This document shows, piece after piece, positions 11,741-24,200 of a DNA stretch of 64,000 nt (position 1 is its first letter; every line of letters begins with the position of its first letter). The notes under the pieces are model-generated. The model did no database searches, was not told the origin of the DNA, and saw nothing but the letters and a program-made list of their open reading frames with translations. The position numbers were made by a program, and so were the translations under genes. The stretch lies in the NCBI RefSeq assembly GCF_028769735.1, contig NC_088179.1, forward strand, positions 1,302,001-1,366,000, in the 5' to 3' direction. The stretch comes from Zonotrichia leucophrys gambelii (lineage: Eukaryota; Chordata; Aves; Passeriformes; Passerellidae).

Positions 11741-13800
11741 CCGGCTGGCCATGTGTGAAATTTTGCCCGTGTGACATTGGAGAAGGAGGAGACCAAAGCC
11801 TTCTCAGCTTGGAGAAGAAAGAGAACTTTTAAAAGTTTGCCACTTCCAGTTACCGATTTTTAAATTTAGGAGCGCTACTGTAATTTTTCAGCCGATCAAT
11901 ATTGATTTAAGAGAAAGTTAAGTTTTCTCTTAACATTTTCTCTTAAAAGAGAGTGGAGGATTTGAATATTCCAGTGCTATTTCCATAATATCTGCCCTGG
12001 GGAAAGACAGAAGTTCTTCAGAACTTAACACTTTTATTAGTGTATTTCTGAGTTAAAGGGCATCATTACATTTATTTAATTTTAGAGGGAAAATATTAAT
12101 AATATAAATACAGCATACATCTAAAGAAATGAGACACATATTTGCCTTGTATTGCTTCCTGCTTACAGTAATGATTTGTTCCTCATTTCAGTCTCCCCCC
12201 CTTTTAAAATTACAAAATATTGTATCCTATACATAAGAATGTTAATTAAAAAATCCAAGAAGCTTATCCTACCGTGTTATTTTAGATAATCCATTTTTCC
12301 TTCAAGGTTCAGTACCATGTAAATGTATGCCAGCATAGTCTAGCAGCTACCTGAGACATGACAAGTCAATTCCTTTTTATCAGAAGCTCACTGACAAACC
12401 AATCTTAGTTTACAATCATTTCTGTCCAATGATACTGCTTATAAAAAGATGGGTAGGGAAGGCTTAGGATCAAAGAGTAAAGCACAGATTTCACAATGTT
12501 TCCTTGGCAAAGCAAGGTGTTGATTTAGCTGCTGCACTGGAATCTGCAAACGTTCATTACGTGTGTTTTTCCTGGGATTACTTTGGCTAACATTTTCTTT
12601 CCTGTTCGTCGTGTGACAAATCTTTGTCCAAGACCAGTGATCTGAGGTTGCTTTAGTCTGCCTGAGCATTTTAATAGAGCTGAGAGCTTTGTTTAGAGAA
12701 GGACACAACTCTTTTCCATAGGATTATTCCAGGTCCCATTTTAGCTCTCACAACAGGTGCTCAAAAGCCTGTTTACAAAGGAGGGGTGACCAGGGAGTTG
12801 ATCTGAGCTGGGACTTTGGGTGCTGCTCCAAAGCAGATATATGGGCACAGCAGCAATTCCACATCCCTCCCCAGCTGTCCCTGCCCAAGGCAGCCACCAC
12901 TTTCAGACAAGGCAGCTGCTTCCAGGCTGGGAATGCTGGGCTGGTGAGTCCAGCCAGTGATTTCTGGGTAGTAGGGGGCTTTTTACTGTGCTGCTGTGCT
13001 GGGTCAGGAAGCAGGAAGCATGGGAATTGAGGACAGAATTGTCCTCAAATTGTCCTTCTGGCATCCATGATTCCTCCATCCTTGGAGAGCCAAGTCAGCC
13101 TGGACAGATTGCTTTGCACCCCTGTGCCAGTAACAGAGCAGCTGCCCAGGTGCTGAGCCATTCAGCAGCTCTGAAGAAATCACAGAGCTCCTGGTGAACT
13201 GCCTCTTCTGGATCAGCTTTACTGATGAAGCTTTGTTGATGAAAAATATGAAGGGGTAGACAAAAATATTAGATAACAGAAGTCATGTAGGTGTTTGCCC
13301 AAGCACCACCCCAAAGGCACAGGAGCCCAGACCAGGTGAGGACCTTGGCACACAGAATGGCTGCTCCTGCAACTGGAAAATGGCCCCTGTCACTGTAGCA
13401 AGGGTATTAGTCCAAGCTAACCAATTTCTAAACTTTCTGCTCTTCAGCCTATTGCCAGAGGGGCACCAAAATCAGGTGGTGGCAGGGATCTGCAAGCCTG
13501 GAGATCTCTGATAGCTTTGAAAGTCCGAGATTCTCTATTTGGGGACACTAGCAAGCATATGCCCATTCAAAATACTGCTTATTTGCAACCTGTTTTCTTT
13601 ACTGTCAAAGCTTTTCACGGTTACTTGGGTTGGAGAAAGGATTCATTTACCTTGTGAAATGCCTGAAGGTGTTGGAGATGAAGAGGTGCAATGCTCCTGC
13701 CCATTAATTGGTCCTGGCATTGGCAAGTGGTTTGAGGAGAGAGCTGTTAATGTGGCTGAAGGGCAGAGCTGGAGCTGTGTGGGGTGTTCTGTGGCAGCAG
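11741..13800. other. Intergenic, no gene seen
   Basis: AT-rich. It holds a short inverted repeat, TTAAGAGAAA (11907-11916) against TTTCTCTTAA (11924-11933). No gene, RNA or named repeat was recognised. Confidence 0.55.
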
Positions 13801-13890
13801 GGTGTAAAGGGAAGGGGTGAAAAGGAAGGGGTTAAAGCATGGTGTAAAGGGAAGGGGTGAAAAGGAAGGGGTTAAAGCATGGTGTAAAGG
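13801..13890. repeat. 40-bp tandem duplication, 2.25 copies
   Basis: GGTGTAAAGGGAAGGGGTGA starts at 13801 and again, essentially unchanged, at 13841. A third partial start lies at 13881. The near identity implies a recent duplication. Confidence 0.9.
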
Positions 13891-15215
13891 CCTGTGGGGC
13901 AGGGATGTGTGAAAATGCACTGTTGTGAGAGAATTTTTAATGCAAACAGTTGTGAGGCTGTGGTTGGGCTTGAGGTTACGGGGCTGAGTGGGAACACAGT
14001 GATAACACCACACGGGCTCAGGGAACTGTTTTTGTAGGTACTGTTTTTGCTCTCTTGCTGGGTTAGTGGTTGCATGTGTCTGTCTGCCATTCCACAAGAA
14101 CAACTCCCCTCAAGTCATCACCCGTGGGACCAACAAGAACTCAAACATCTTTCATTTCTTTGTTTCTTACTTCTCCCCAAAGAGAGGAATCAAACAAACA
14201 CCAGCACAACTGTCTCTATCTCCCCAGCTAGGCATTGGTTTCATGGTGTCTCGATACTCTGTGCTGTACAAAAAGAAATAGCTCAGTGTTTATGGCAGCA
14301 GTGATGCAATGTTCATTCTTCTCAGCTCTGCAATTTACACTCCCATAGTCATCTCCCAGGCTTGGAACCTGCAGATACTGGGTGGAAAAAATTAGACACA
14401 TACTTTCTGCACACCAGGACTATTGGCAGGGGCCTTGTTTTGGGGTGCTTACAGCAGTGAAGTATGAGGATGAGTGGGAATCACTGGGATGAGTGGGAAC
14501 AGAGGGGATTTGCATGGGGTAGGAGCATGGGCTAGCCTAGGACCAGGATGGGATAGCAATCCTAATTGCAGTGCTGGATGTGTAAACAGGGCACTGATGT
14601 TTTGTGGGTGCTGTAGGTAACCCAGTGTAATCCCAGAGCCTCTGGCTGAGGGGTGAGCACTGAGCCTGCAGGCAGGGGGACAGCACCCAGCTGGGCATGG
14701 GCGTGCAGGGCTCTGGAGAATGCCCCATTCCTTCCCATCCTCCTGCCTTGCTGCAGCACAGACACCCAGGGAAGCACTTCCAGCCTGAGCAAAGGGCTAC
14801 CATGTGCAGCAAAAGTGTGCAAAGGAAAGGGGGATCTAAAGAGCCAGCCAGGAGGCACTGAAAATGGCAAAAATAACTAGAGGAGGGGAGTATTTTTTTG
14901 TCAGGGCCCTTCCCATGCAAGTAGCAGTGCAGCGACCCTTGTTGCAGATGACATTTCCTGCTGCAGGTGCCATTTCAAACAGGGCATGGGAAGAGGAGAG
15001 GCTGAAAGGGACTGGTCCTGAAAAAATGCCTTCCAGCCTAAATGGGTGTACCTGCTCATTATCCCAGCAGACCAGCTCAAGTCAATGTGACCCACAGGAC
15101 ATTGAAAGAGTCCAGAGTCATGGGACACTGAAAGGACACTGAAGGAGTCCAGAGCCATGGGAAGGATTTTAGGAAATTTTGGTGTGTTCTCTGTATTTCT
15201 GTGAGATATCTTTTA
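13891..15215. other. Intergenic, no gene seen
   Basis: No gene recognised. A small local duplication (GGACACTGAAAGG and GAGTCCAGAG-type blocks) lies at about 15105-15160. Confidence 0.55.
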
Positions 15216-15750
15216 TCACAGAATAATAGAATCATGGAATCAGAGAATGGTTTGTGTTGGAAGGAACCTTAAAGATCAGTTATTCCAACCCCCCTGCACT
15301 GGGCCAGGATACCTTCCACTTGACCACGTTTCTCAGGGCCCCCTGGAACAGTGCCAGGGATGGGGCAGCCACAGCTTCTCTGGGAAATCTCTTCCAGTGC
15401 CTCAGCCACCTCACAGGAAAGAATTTCTTCTGTATATCTAACCTAAATTTCCTCTCTTTCAGTTTGAACCCATTACTCCTTGTCCTGTCACCACAGTTCC
15501 TGACCAAGAGTTCCTCAGTAGCCCATTCAGGTACTGGAAGGTTGCCATGACTTCTCCACACAACCTTTTCTTCTCTGGGCTGGACAGCCCTGACTTTCTC
15601 AGCCTGTCTTACATGGAAGGTAGCTGAGTCCCCTTATTAACTTGGTGGCCTCCTCTGGACTTCCTCCAGCTGTTCCATATCCTTCTCACACTGTGTTCAG
15701 TACTCCAGGTGGGCTCTCACAAGAGCAGAGCAGAGAGGGAGAATCGTCCC
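15216..15750 (-). mobile_element. CR1 LINE, 3' portion with degenerate ORF2 end
   Basis: The 3' end lies at the left (AATAATAGAATCATGGAATC) and the element continues for about 530 bp on the minus strand. A minus-strand frame across 15280-15561 retains the C-terminal CR1 reverse-transcriptase-protein signature, with pieces such as LKERKFRLDIQKKFFPVRW and RHWKRFPREAV. Most of ORF2 is missing through 5' truncation, so it cannot move on its own. Confidence 0.93.
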
Positions 15751-17930
15751 CTTGTCACTGAAGAGACTTTGCTGTACCTTTACCTTCATTTCAGCCTGCC
15801 TTTTTTTAATGCTATTCCCATACATTTCTTCCCTTTTACTTACTGCACCTTGATGCTTTTTTCTGGCATACTCGAAAAGCAGATTCTGGAATGGTCACTG
15901 AACTCACTCTTCTGCTTTTCCCCACAAATTCCTAGTAATGTCACCTTTCCTTTTGCTCAGCACTATTGTAATCCTGCTGAATGGCTTCCAACATTACATT
16001 TTGTGCACACTTGCATCAGGCTCTGCAGTGATGTCACTCAGCAGCACTTTTTTTTTAAGCTTTCTGACCACTAAAACTTTTCATACAAATGTCAGATCTG
16101 TTCTCCTTCCTTGTACTGACAGATCTGTTTCATCTCTGCTCCATTTGTTGCACAGCTCTTTGTAACATTCCTTGTGTTGGTTATTAGTTGTCAGTCTGTA
16201 CTCATCATTGTCTCAACTCAAATGTCTAAATCCTCTCTTTTATCCAGTGATGCTGTCCCCATGTTGCATTCAGGATTTCTAATGTTGCCCAAGTTACATG
16301 CTGCTCTCTTCCCTCTGATCAGTGATCAGGGGGAGGGATGTGGTGCTCACACTGCCCTCTCCCTTCCTGCCCTTCCTCAGCCTCCCCCTCTGGTTCCTGT
16401 GGCTCACCTTCACCTCTTCCCTCCCCAGACTGTTTTGCACAGATGCCCAAGAGCAGTAATCATGGACTTTTTTGGGGTTTTTCTCTGTGTCTGAGCCACT
16501 TGAACACCTTTGGGTTTTCCTCAATTTTAGAAAAATCCGGTGAGGAGCTCCCACGCTCCCCACAGCAGAGGGAAGTTCCCAGGAGCACAGCAGCACAAAC
16601 TTCCCAAAACAGCCAATACCTTCACCTGGAGGAATGCACAGACCATTTAGGTGGCCCAGTGCCTCGGTGAAATGTGTCTGTAAAGTGCCCAGCAGTGGTA
16701 TCCAAATCAACACCACCAGAAAAAAACACATGAACATTGGTGGATGCATGCCAAAACCTTCACGCAGGCTTCTAATTTTAGGTTTTAACCTTTCCAGTGC
16801 CCTGAAGAAGCCTTCAAAATCTCCAAAATCACTGACCTGTTTGGAAAACACTGGCCTAAATGCTTTACAAGTACTTTGCATTGTTAAAAAAGTATTAACA
16901 AAGCTTTATAGAAATGAGTAATCTTTAATAATTGGTTTCAGCTTCTCAGGCAGAGTACAACTGCTTATTTTGAGAGAAATGCTTGGCACAGCTCGAGAAA
17001 GAACAGCCAATGCCCCTGCTAGCAGAGGAATGAAGAGCAATAGGATGTAGTGACAACTCAAGTATCCCTAATTTCAGACATCCTCAGTGACGTTGGCTTT
17101 CAGAACTGGAAGTGCCTGGATGTGACCACATGCATCCATGAGCACATTATGAAATGATTGATTGCTCAATGAATATTTTTAATTAGTATTTTCTTTTTAA
17201 ATGCTCCATTTACCCTCTTCACTCAAGATATTTCTGCCACGTGCAGTTTTTATTGGAGTAAATATAGTCCCTTCAGAATAGCTGCTTCCAGCCAGTGCAG
17301 AGGTATCTTGATCCTGTTTTGATTTTTTCCTTCCTCTGACTCATTCCTTTAATCCCAGTTATGTTTTCTCAAGTGAACTGTACATACTCATATTGACCCC
17401 AAGAGTTACAGACTCAAAGAACTGGGGCAGACAAGAGGATATAAAGGATAAGAAATCTATTTTAAGCAAAACATTTTCTAAGGTCATATACTTCTAGATT
17501 TAATGTCTTTATAACAAGTAAGAGTCCAGGTTATTAATATTTCCTACAATCAGTGGGTGAAACACATTACTGCAACAGACAGTATTCTATGAGGTGAACT
17601 TGCTGCTGATTTTCTCTTTGCAGTTTTTGTTGTTTGGGGTCCTTCTTGCTTTTCCAGGCAGAGGATGAGAAATGGACTGAAGGCTCTCACTTCTAATGAA
17701 GTCAAGCAGTTCTGAGTTTTAGCTCTGCAGGAAAATATTTGAAGGTTTCAATTGTTAAAGATCTGTGTGAAAACCATTTACATACCAAAATCAATTGACA
17801 TTTTCAGTTTATTTTCAGAACTCAGCCTTTTAAATTTTAATTAATAATTCAAACTGTTTTGCAAAGCTGCAATTTACCTGACCCCAGGAGAAATCAGAGC
17901 TTGTTTAGCCTATGAAAATCTGAGCCTGGT
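15751..17930. other. Intergenic, no gene seen
   Basis: No gene recognised. A 195-codon minus-strand frame at 16294-16881 has no family resemblance or splice context and was not accepted. Confidence 0.55.
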
Positions 17931-18400
17931 TTGCTCTGGGGGGGGTCAGCCCTGGAGTCCTGAGCACACTCTGCTCCTCTTCAGGTTTCAGTGGCAGAGC
18001 ACAGGGGCTGCTGGCAGGAGCACACGGCTGGGTGCGCGTCCTGGGAACATCCTGGGCTCGGAACGCTGCGGAGATTCACCCAAAGGTAAAGATCTGTAAC
18101 GCCTGGGACTGATACCCAACATTTGGGAGAGCAAAGTAGGGGGGAGCTAACAGAACTTGTATTTTTTCCTTTCCCTTGGCAGTAAGGGGCCGGAGGGGGA
18201 GGTCATCCTTCTAGGAAGGAGAGCAGAGCCAGTTACCTGCTCACATCAGCTGCACGGCATTGCATAAGGCCTCGTTTAGTAGCAGGTAATGATCTTAATT
18301 TAAGCATGCACGTCCCTGCCCTCGCCTCGCTGCTCTGCATTATGGGCTTGCGAGTTTGCTTATGCTAAAGGGCAGAACAAAAATAAATTTCCATACTCCC
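17930..18400. promoter_or_regulatory. Candidate regulatory segment upstream of KLHL24
   Basis: Moderately CpG-containing sequence with a C/EBP-like ATTGCATAAG near 18258 and an octamer-like ATGCTAAA near 18362, about 1 kb before the KLHL24 island. This is a weak, motif-level suggestion only; conservation was not tested. Confidence 0.2.
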
Positions 18401-19234
18401 AGGCATGTTCCATCAGCCTGTGTTGGAGCATGGGCCAGTGTCCAAATACTTCGGATATGAAGTGAATTTGGGCTCTAGGACAGGCTCAGACCTGCTCATG
18501 AAATTGCAGGGCGATGACACCAGGGTCCTGCTTTTATATTTGCAGTTGACTGGCTGCCACCACTGGGACCCCCAGCTGTGACAGCAGAGCTCTCTTTTAA
18601 TGTCCCGGCTTAAAGATGACCTTGGCTTTCTGTGGTCAGCAGGGACAGAACACTCTGTTTTGTGTTACTGTTGAAGAGGAACTGGAAATTCTGAATTGAT
18701 TGGGTGGAGCCGTAGCTCAGGTAGACAAAGATTCTATCTTGGTTAATTTTTTTCATGTAATGATTTTTGTTTTGGTCATGTAGGCTGAACACCCACCCCA
18801 AGACAGGGTGTTGTTTTCAGTCTGGGAGCCGGCTCTTGCTGGAGAGCTTCAGAAGGGCTCCCCAGAGCCGGCACAAGGGACTGTCCTGCTGGAAGGTGCC
18901 CTCCCTATGCCACCGCTTGCTGCGGTGCACCTGAAGCTTTTGCCTGCTCACAGGGTGGGGTGGGTCGGGTGTATTTGTGGGGTTCGTGGGGCGTCCTCCC
19001 CCTGCCCCGCAAAGGAACGGCGATGGCAAGAGCTGGCAGCGACGGCGGCTGCTGCCACCCACCGCTGCTGCTGCCATCCATCGCTCTCCCGTCCCCGCCG
19101 TTTGTCCCGGCCGCTCGCGGGGCGCTGAGGGCCGGCGGGCAGCGGGGCCGTGTCCGGGCGGGGCGGCAGAACTACAGCTCCCAGGGCCGCGCGGAGCGGT
19201 GACATCATGTGCGGTGCCTCGGAGGTCACATGCC

Positions 19235-19420
19235 CCGCCAGCCCCTTTGTTTTGAGCGGCGCTGGCAGCGCGACCGGCGGCGGAGAGGCCCGAGCGCGCT
19301 GCACCGCTCCGGATCGCACCGCTCTGCTCCACGCCCACCGCCCGGCCCGACCGACCCCGACCCCGGCCCCGGCGGCGGCGGTTCCTGCGGGGCGCAGCGC
19401 GGCAGAGCGCGCTCCCGGCT
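19235..19420 (+). other. KLHL24: Candidate KLHL24 non-coding exon 1
   Basis: This is the sequence between the ZNF143/ATF-type motifs and a consensus GTGAGT donor at 19421. It is GC-rich with no long leader-like reading frame of a known family. The 5' end is a guess. A second donor, AAG|GTGAGC at 19999, offers an alternative, as does a start in the downstream module. Confidence 0.35.
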
Positions 19421-19702
19421 GTGAGTGCGGGGCGGCGGGGCGCGCTCCCGGCTCTGAGGGCGAGGGTGCGGTGCCGCACAGCGGGCCGGCAGCCCCCGGG
19501 GAAGGCGCGGAGGGCACTGCGAGACAGCCGGGGCGCGGGACAGCGGGGGCGCGGGGTAGGCCGGCACCGTTAGTCGCCGCGGAGGGGACAGCGCGGCCGG
19601 GACTCTGCTGGCAGCGCGCGGCGGCGGTGCCACGTTGGGGTAGGGCTGCGGGCAGCGGCGGAGCCCCGGGGCCCGCGGCGGTGCGTGCCCTGCGGTGTGC
19701 GG

Positions 19703-19782
19703 TGCTGCTGTTGTTGTTGTTGTTGCTGTTATTGTTGTTGGTGTTGTTGTTATTGTTGTTGGTGTTGTTGGTGGTGTTGTTG
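19703..19782. repeat. TTG/GTT trinucleotide microsatellite
   Basis: About 80 bp of imperfect TTG repeats (with CTG, TTA and GTG variants) lie inside the KLHL24 CpG island. On the minus strand this gives an Asn/Thr-rich reading that is not a gene. Confidence 0.95.
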
Positions 19783-21040
19783 ATCCCCCGGCAGTGCTGG
19801 CGGGCGCTGCGCTCCCGGCCCGGCGGGCAGAGCGGGCGGGGGGCGCGCGGAGCCCCCGTGGCCGCTCCGTGCCGCGGGTCCGCGCGAGCCCCCCGAGCCC
19901 CCCGCGGGCGCGGATTGGCCGCGCGGGCGGGCGGGGGCGGGGCCGCGGGCGCGGATTGGCCGGGGCGCGGGGGGGCCGCGGCGGGGCTCGGGGTGAAGGT
20001 GAGCTGGAGGGCGGGCCGGGAGGAGCCATTTTGTGCCGCCGCCTCCGGCCGCGCTTCCCGGGCCTGGGCTCGGTTTCGGTGCCGCGCTGTTCCCTGCGGC
20101 AGCGGCTCCCGCGGGCTCCCTGCCCGGCCCTGCCGCGGCTGGGCGCGGGCGGGTCCGTTCTGCAGCTTTCCCCGCCGCGCTCCCGGTCGCTCGGGCGGCC
20201 GGGCCGTGCTCCATCCCGGCGGGCGCTGCCCCTGTCGGGTGTGCTGGCATCTGGCTGAACCCCGCAGCCCTGGGAACACTGTGGCCGGGTCTCAGGGTCG
20301 GGTTTGGTTCAGCGAAATCTGAATCACGTGCAAGAACGCCAGCGAAGCCAAAGGGGAAGGATTGGAACTTTTTCACTGTTTCTTCCCCAAACATGAATAA
20401 TACTACGCAGTGTGCTTTTTCTGTACTTCTTTCTCAATTTAAGTTGTTTTTTTCCCCTGTGAGGGACCTTTTCGTTTACAAAACGGTACATAAAGGGTTC
20501 TGCAGTTTCAAGGTGTCCCTTTTCAATGCTTGTGTTTGTTTTGTTTTACTTAATAATCGTGACTCTCATGTCCAAATCAGTTCCTGTTTTTTGCTGGGTG
20601 ACTTTTGAGGCCACTTAAGGCATTTTTGTGTGTGTGTCACTAACTTGGATTACTATTGAATTTTGACATTCTTTTTTAGAAATCAAGGGAGTGTCCTGCA
20701 TTAGAATAAAAAACTTCTGCAGTTGAGCTCTTATCATGTCAATCAGTTCGATCATAGTCAATACTAGTTAATCAGTATTCTTAAAGACTTCGTCTTAGAT
20801 ATTCCAATCCTCAGTATCCCTTGTAAAACAAGAATTTTTATTAAAAAAAATCTTTAAAACCAACATTTTTGGTCTTTTTCACTCCACAAAGAAAGATGAA
20901 GGAAGGCAAAATGTTGCGTTTGTTGTTTTTTTTTTTTTCTTGTCAGAGGGAAAGGTTACGCTCTTTTTTCCCCACGCCCTCTTCCTTTCCAAACAAGAAG
21001 AGCATGTGCGGTGCTTCCGTCCAGGGTTGCGGGGGGATTT

Positions 21041-21270
21041 GTTCTCCCTGGCTCTGGGGGTCTGTTACCTCTGCCCCTCGGGGTTCGTTCTCCCGGCCTC
21101 TCGGGGTCTGTTCTCCCCGGCCCCTCAGGGGTCTGTTCTCCCCTGCCCCTCGGGGTTCGTTCTCCCGCCTCTCAGGGTCTGTTCCCCCCCTGCCTCTCAG
21201 GGGTCTCTTCTCCCCTGTCTCGGCATCTGTTCTCCCCGGCCTCTCGGGAGTTGTTCTCTCTGCCTCTCGG
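21041..21270. repeat. GC-rich minisatellite in KLHL24 intron 1, about 10 units of 23 bp
   Basis: Units follow the pattern GTTCTCCC, then C/G-rich, then CCTCTCGGGGTCT, with substitutions and 1-3 bp indels. Ten units are countable. Open frames spanning it are repeat artefacts. Confidence 0.9.
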
Positions 21271-24200
21271 TAACCGCGCACCTGAGGCGTCGCCACCGCC
21301 TTATCTCCCATCACAAAACCAACCTGAGCTGCAGTTCCCAGGCCTGGCACGAAAACACCGTTCCATGCTGGGTTTCGGTTCTGGGGGGTGCTCGCGTTAT
21401 GTGCGGGGTGCTGTGCTCACGGTGGCAGCACCCGGGACCGTCCGGTGCTGCCGGCTCGGCCCTTGCAGCGCCTCCCTCTCTCTCCCCTCACAGGCGGTCA
21501 GCGCTCCGGCCTCGCCAGGTGCGGGCAGCGGCGGGCAAAGGCTGGACATCGCCTCCCTGGCAGCTGCAGGAGCCCAGCGCAGCCTCAGGTACTCGAAGCT
21601 CACCCCGAGGGCACACCTGGGGCCGGGGTGTCGCTGGAGGACCTGGCCCGGAGCTCCGGGACACGCGGGAACCCGGCTGTGGCACTGGTGAGGGTGAGGG
21701 GAGAGGGGAAACGCACACCGGGGGCTGCAGGACAGGAAGGAGTTCAGTGCAGCATAACAGTGTTTTATGTAAGGGGATTCACTGATAGAAGGTGTCAGGG
21801 TGAGCGTGTTACAGACTACTTCTGGCAGCCTGTGAATGGGGCCTGTAGGGTATTTCTGAGGAGCAGCTTGTGTACACAAGCTTACAGATGGTGTAGGTGA
21901 AGGAAATAGAGGAACCTGAACTCGTGGTGAACCCAGCTTAGCTCAGAAATACGTGTGTGTGTGAGGTAACATCCATGTCAGAGCCATGTCTGTGTTTGGA
22001 AATAGTTTGTAAAACCTGTTGAGTATACATGTGATTTGTTTTTCTTTTCTAGTTTTTCAAACTAAACTAAATGCTTAAGATCCTTCTTGACCCTTGCTCA
22101 GACAAGCAATCCAGTGCATATTGTATTATTTTTTGATTTTTGATCAAATAATTCCCAGGGGGAAAAAAAAAACCGGTATTTTTCTTTTGCTTTGTTTAAA
22201 TTGAAGAGATCTGAGTGTTAAATTCTGTGAATGACTGGTGTTTTACAGTGCAGGGTCTGTAGGCAGATAAGGCACCTCTGCATCCAGGAGAGGTGCAGAT
22301 GGGTCTGTCCTGCTGTGTTTCCCCCCTTTGCAGGATATCCAGCTCAGCCTCAGGCACAGGCTCCCCTCTGCCTTTCCCACTTTGGCAGCTGGAAGGTGAC
22401 ATTTCAAAACTGCTAGAGCAAGATTTGCAGGAAGGCAACACGTAAATGTGATAGAGCTGAGCATGTGACACTGTTACTGATAGGCTTGTGAAATTGTTTT
22501 GCTGAAGCAAACCTGCAGAAGTAATTAGCTGGGCAGAAATTGGAGGAAAGTACATTCAAAAACAGTACGTTCTGCACTGAAGTGGAGTTCTTTCTCCTTT
22601 TTTAGTATCTTATTTGTGATTTTAGAATATTTATCCCCTTGAGTAGTTTTTACTCTGTATTTTTTTTTTCATTCTCTCATTTCATTAAACCATGAGGACA
22701 TTAAAAATAAAAATCGTTTGCTGACCACTAATTTTGTGATGTTCCAAGCATAAAGAAGACATTGCTTCCTTCAGTGAGGAGTTGTAGCCCAGAGCCCTTG
22801 TTTCTGGTTATTAATGATTGCATAATACAGCGCTGTCTTAACTTCTCACATAATGAGAAAGATATAATCTTGAAGAATTTTTCCTTAGTTGCTGTGTTTT
22901 GCCCCCTCATGCAACATCAGGGTCTTGCTTTTCATTTCAGGCTGTCTTTGGAGAAGGTCCATTAGCTTTTGTGAAATTCATCTGATTTAAAACTGTGATG
23001 CTGGAATTGAGCCTTTTGTGTTTATATTTATATTTGCATTGTTATATTTCCCTTTGCTGCTTTGTTTCTGCCACTTCCTCATGCGAGTAGTACCTGGTTA
23101 GTTGCAGCTCAAGTTCAGTGCAGGATTTTGGCAGCTGGGGGTGGTTGCTGGTGTTGTTTTGTATCGGCTGTGTCATTCCAGGGTGAGGTGGTTGTGCAAT
23201 CCGTGGGATAGAATGTCAGCTACAGATCAGATTGTCCATTTGTGCCTCGTTAGTCGCTCTGAAGCAATCAGTTATTAGATAGGCTCGTTGCAACAGCGTT
23301 TTTCAGGCATCACTGTGACAACTGGTCCTATTTTAAGTCAAATTAAAACTAATATTTTGTAGGGTAAATGAGCCCCAGACCAAGAATCTACCTTGTAAAT
23401 TTGTGTAAAAAAATTTATTGGGAGAGGGATAGTTTTGGAACCTCTTTTCTCAATGAGTGAAGGGACAGCCTGCATTCTTTCCTTGCTGTTTGCTCAGATG
23501 GTGCCTTTTAAAGGTGCTGTGTAAAAAGGCTGTTTAAAAAAAGCACGTTCATTGTGTTCTATATTAAGTGGTGACGTGGCCAGTCTGGGACTGGGTAATT
23601 GCAGCTCTGAGGATGGGAGCTCCTCAGGAAATGAAGTTGCCGTGAGGAGTTGGTGTTTCCTGACTGTGGATTCAGGGAAACTGAATAAAATCTTGGGAGG
23701 CATGAAAAAAATTTCCATGAACTTAAAAATAATTCAGTTTGTGGCCTTGTGGACATACGAATAAATATTACAAGCATTTGAAATTGTGCCAATGCCGGGC
23801 CCAAGAGGGTGCTTTGCCAGCCTTTTGCTACCTCAGTATGTCCTGGTGTACATTCCTCCAGGTCATTTTTAAGGTCAGGAGAGGCAAAAAGCCCAGTTGT
23901 GGTAGATTGATTGCTCTCACTAACTCTTACATGCATTGTTTGCAAAGTCAGCTGCATTTTCTTCACCTACACACTTTAATATTGGCACATGCTAAGGTTT
24001 GAGTATTTGATTTCTGCAACTTCAGTGCTCTGATAGTGTGAGTGTGTGTTTGCATGCTGGGAGGAACCTTTACACTTGTACTTGAAACTGGAAGGTGTTC
24101 AAGGAAAAACTTCTGCTAATAATTCTTTGCCAGTAGTGCTTTGGAGACGGAAAATTTTGCTGTACTCAGCAAGTTGCCCTTTGTTCACGTTTCCAGTAAT

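Larger units (their letters stand above)
18960..20290 (+). promoter_or_regulatory. KLHL24: KLHL24 CpG-island promoter
   Basis: A long CpG-dense block lies about 4.7 kb before the first KLHL24 coding exon. It holds two promoter-like modules. Module one has ACTACAGCTCCCAG (19171-19184, ZNF143/SBS type), TGACATCA (19200-19207, ATF type) and GTCACATG (19225-19232), followed by a strong donor GGCT|GTGAGT at 19421. Module two has two inverted CCAAT boxes (ATTGG at 19914-19918 and 19955-19959), a GC box between them, and a YY1-type GCCATTTTGT at 20025-20034. No TATA box is seen. Transcription starts were not determined. Confidence 0.75.

Noticed and set aside
11907..11933. 10-bp inverted repeat TTAAGAGAAA with a 7-nt loop
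   Set aside because: Short, A/T-rich and likely to occur by chance; nothing nearby suggests a function.
16294..16881. 195-codon minus-strand frame
   Set aside because: No known domain; overlapped by plus-strand frames of similar length and close to a CR1 copy.
18817..20322. Very long frames on both strands (up to 443 codons minus, 390 plus) in the KLHL24 CpG island
   Set aside because: Few stop codons are expected in such GC-rich sequence. The readings are Ala/Arg/Pro/Gly-rich, overlap each other in many frames and include the TTG microsatellite. No family resemblance.
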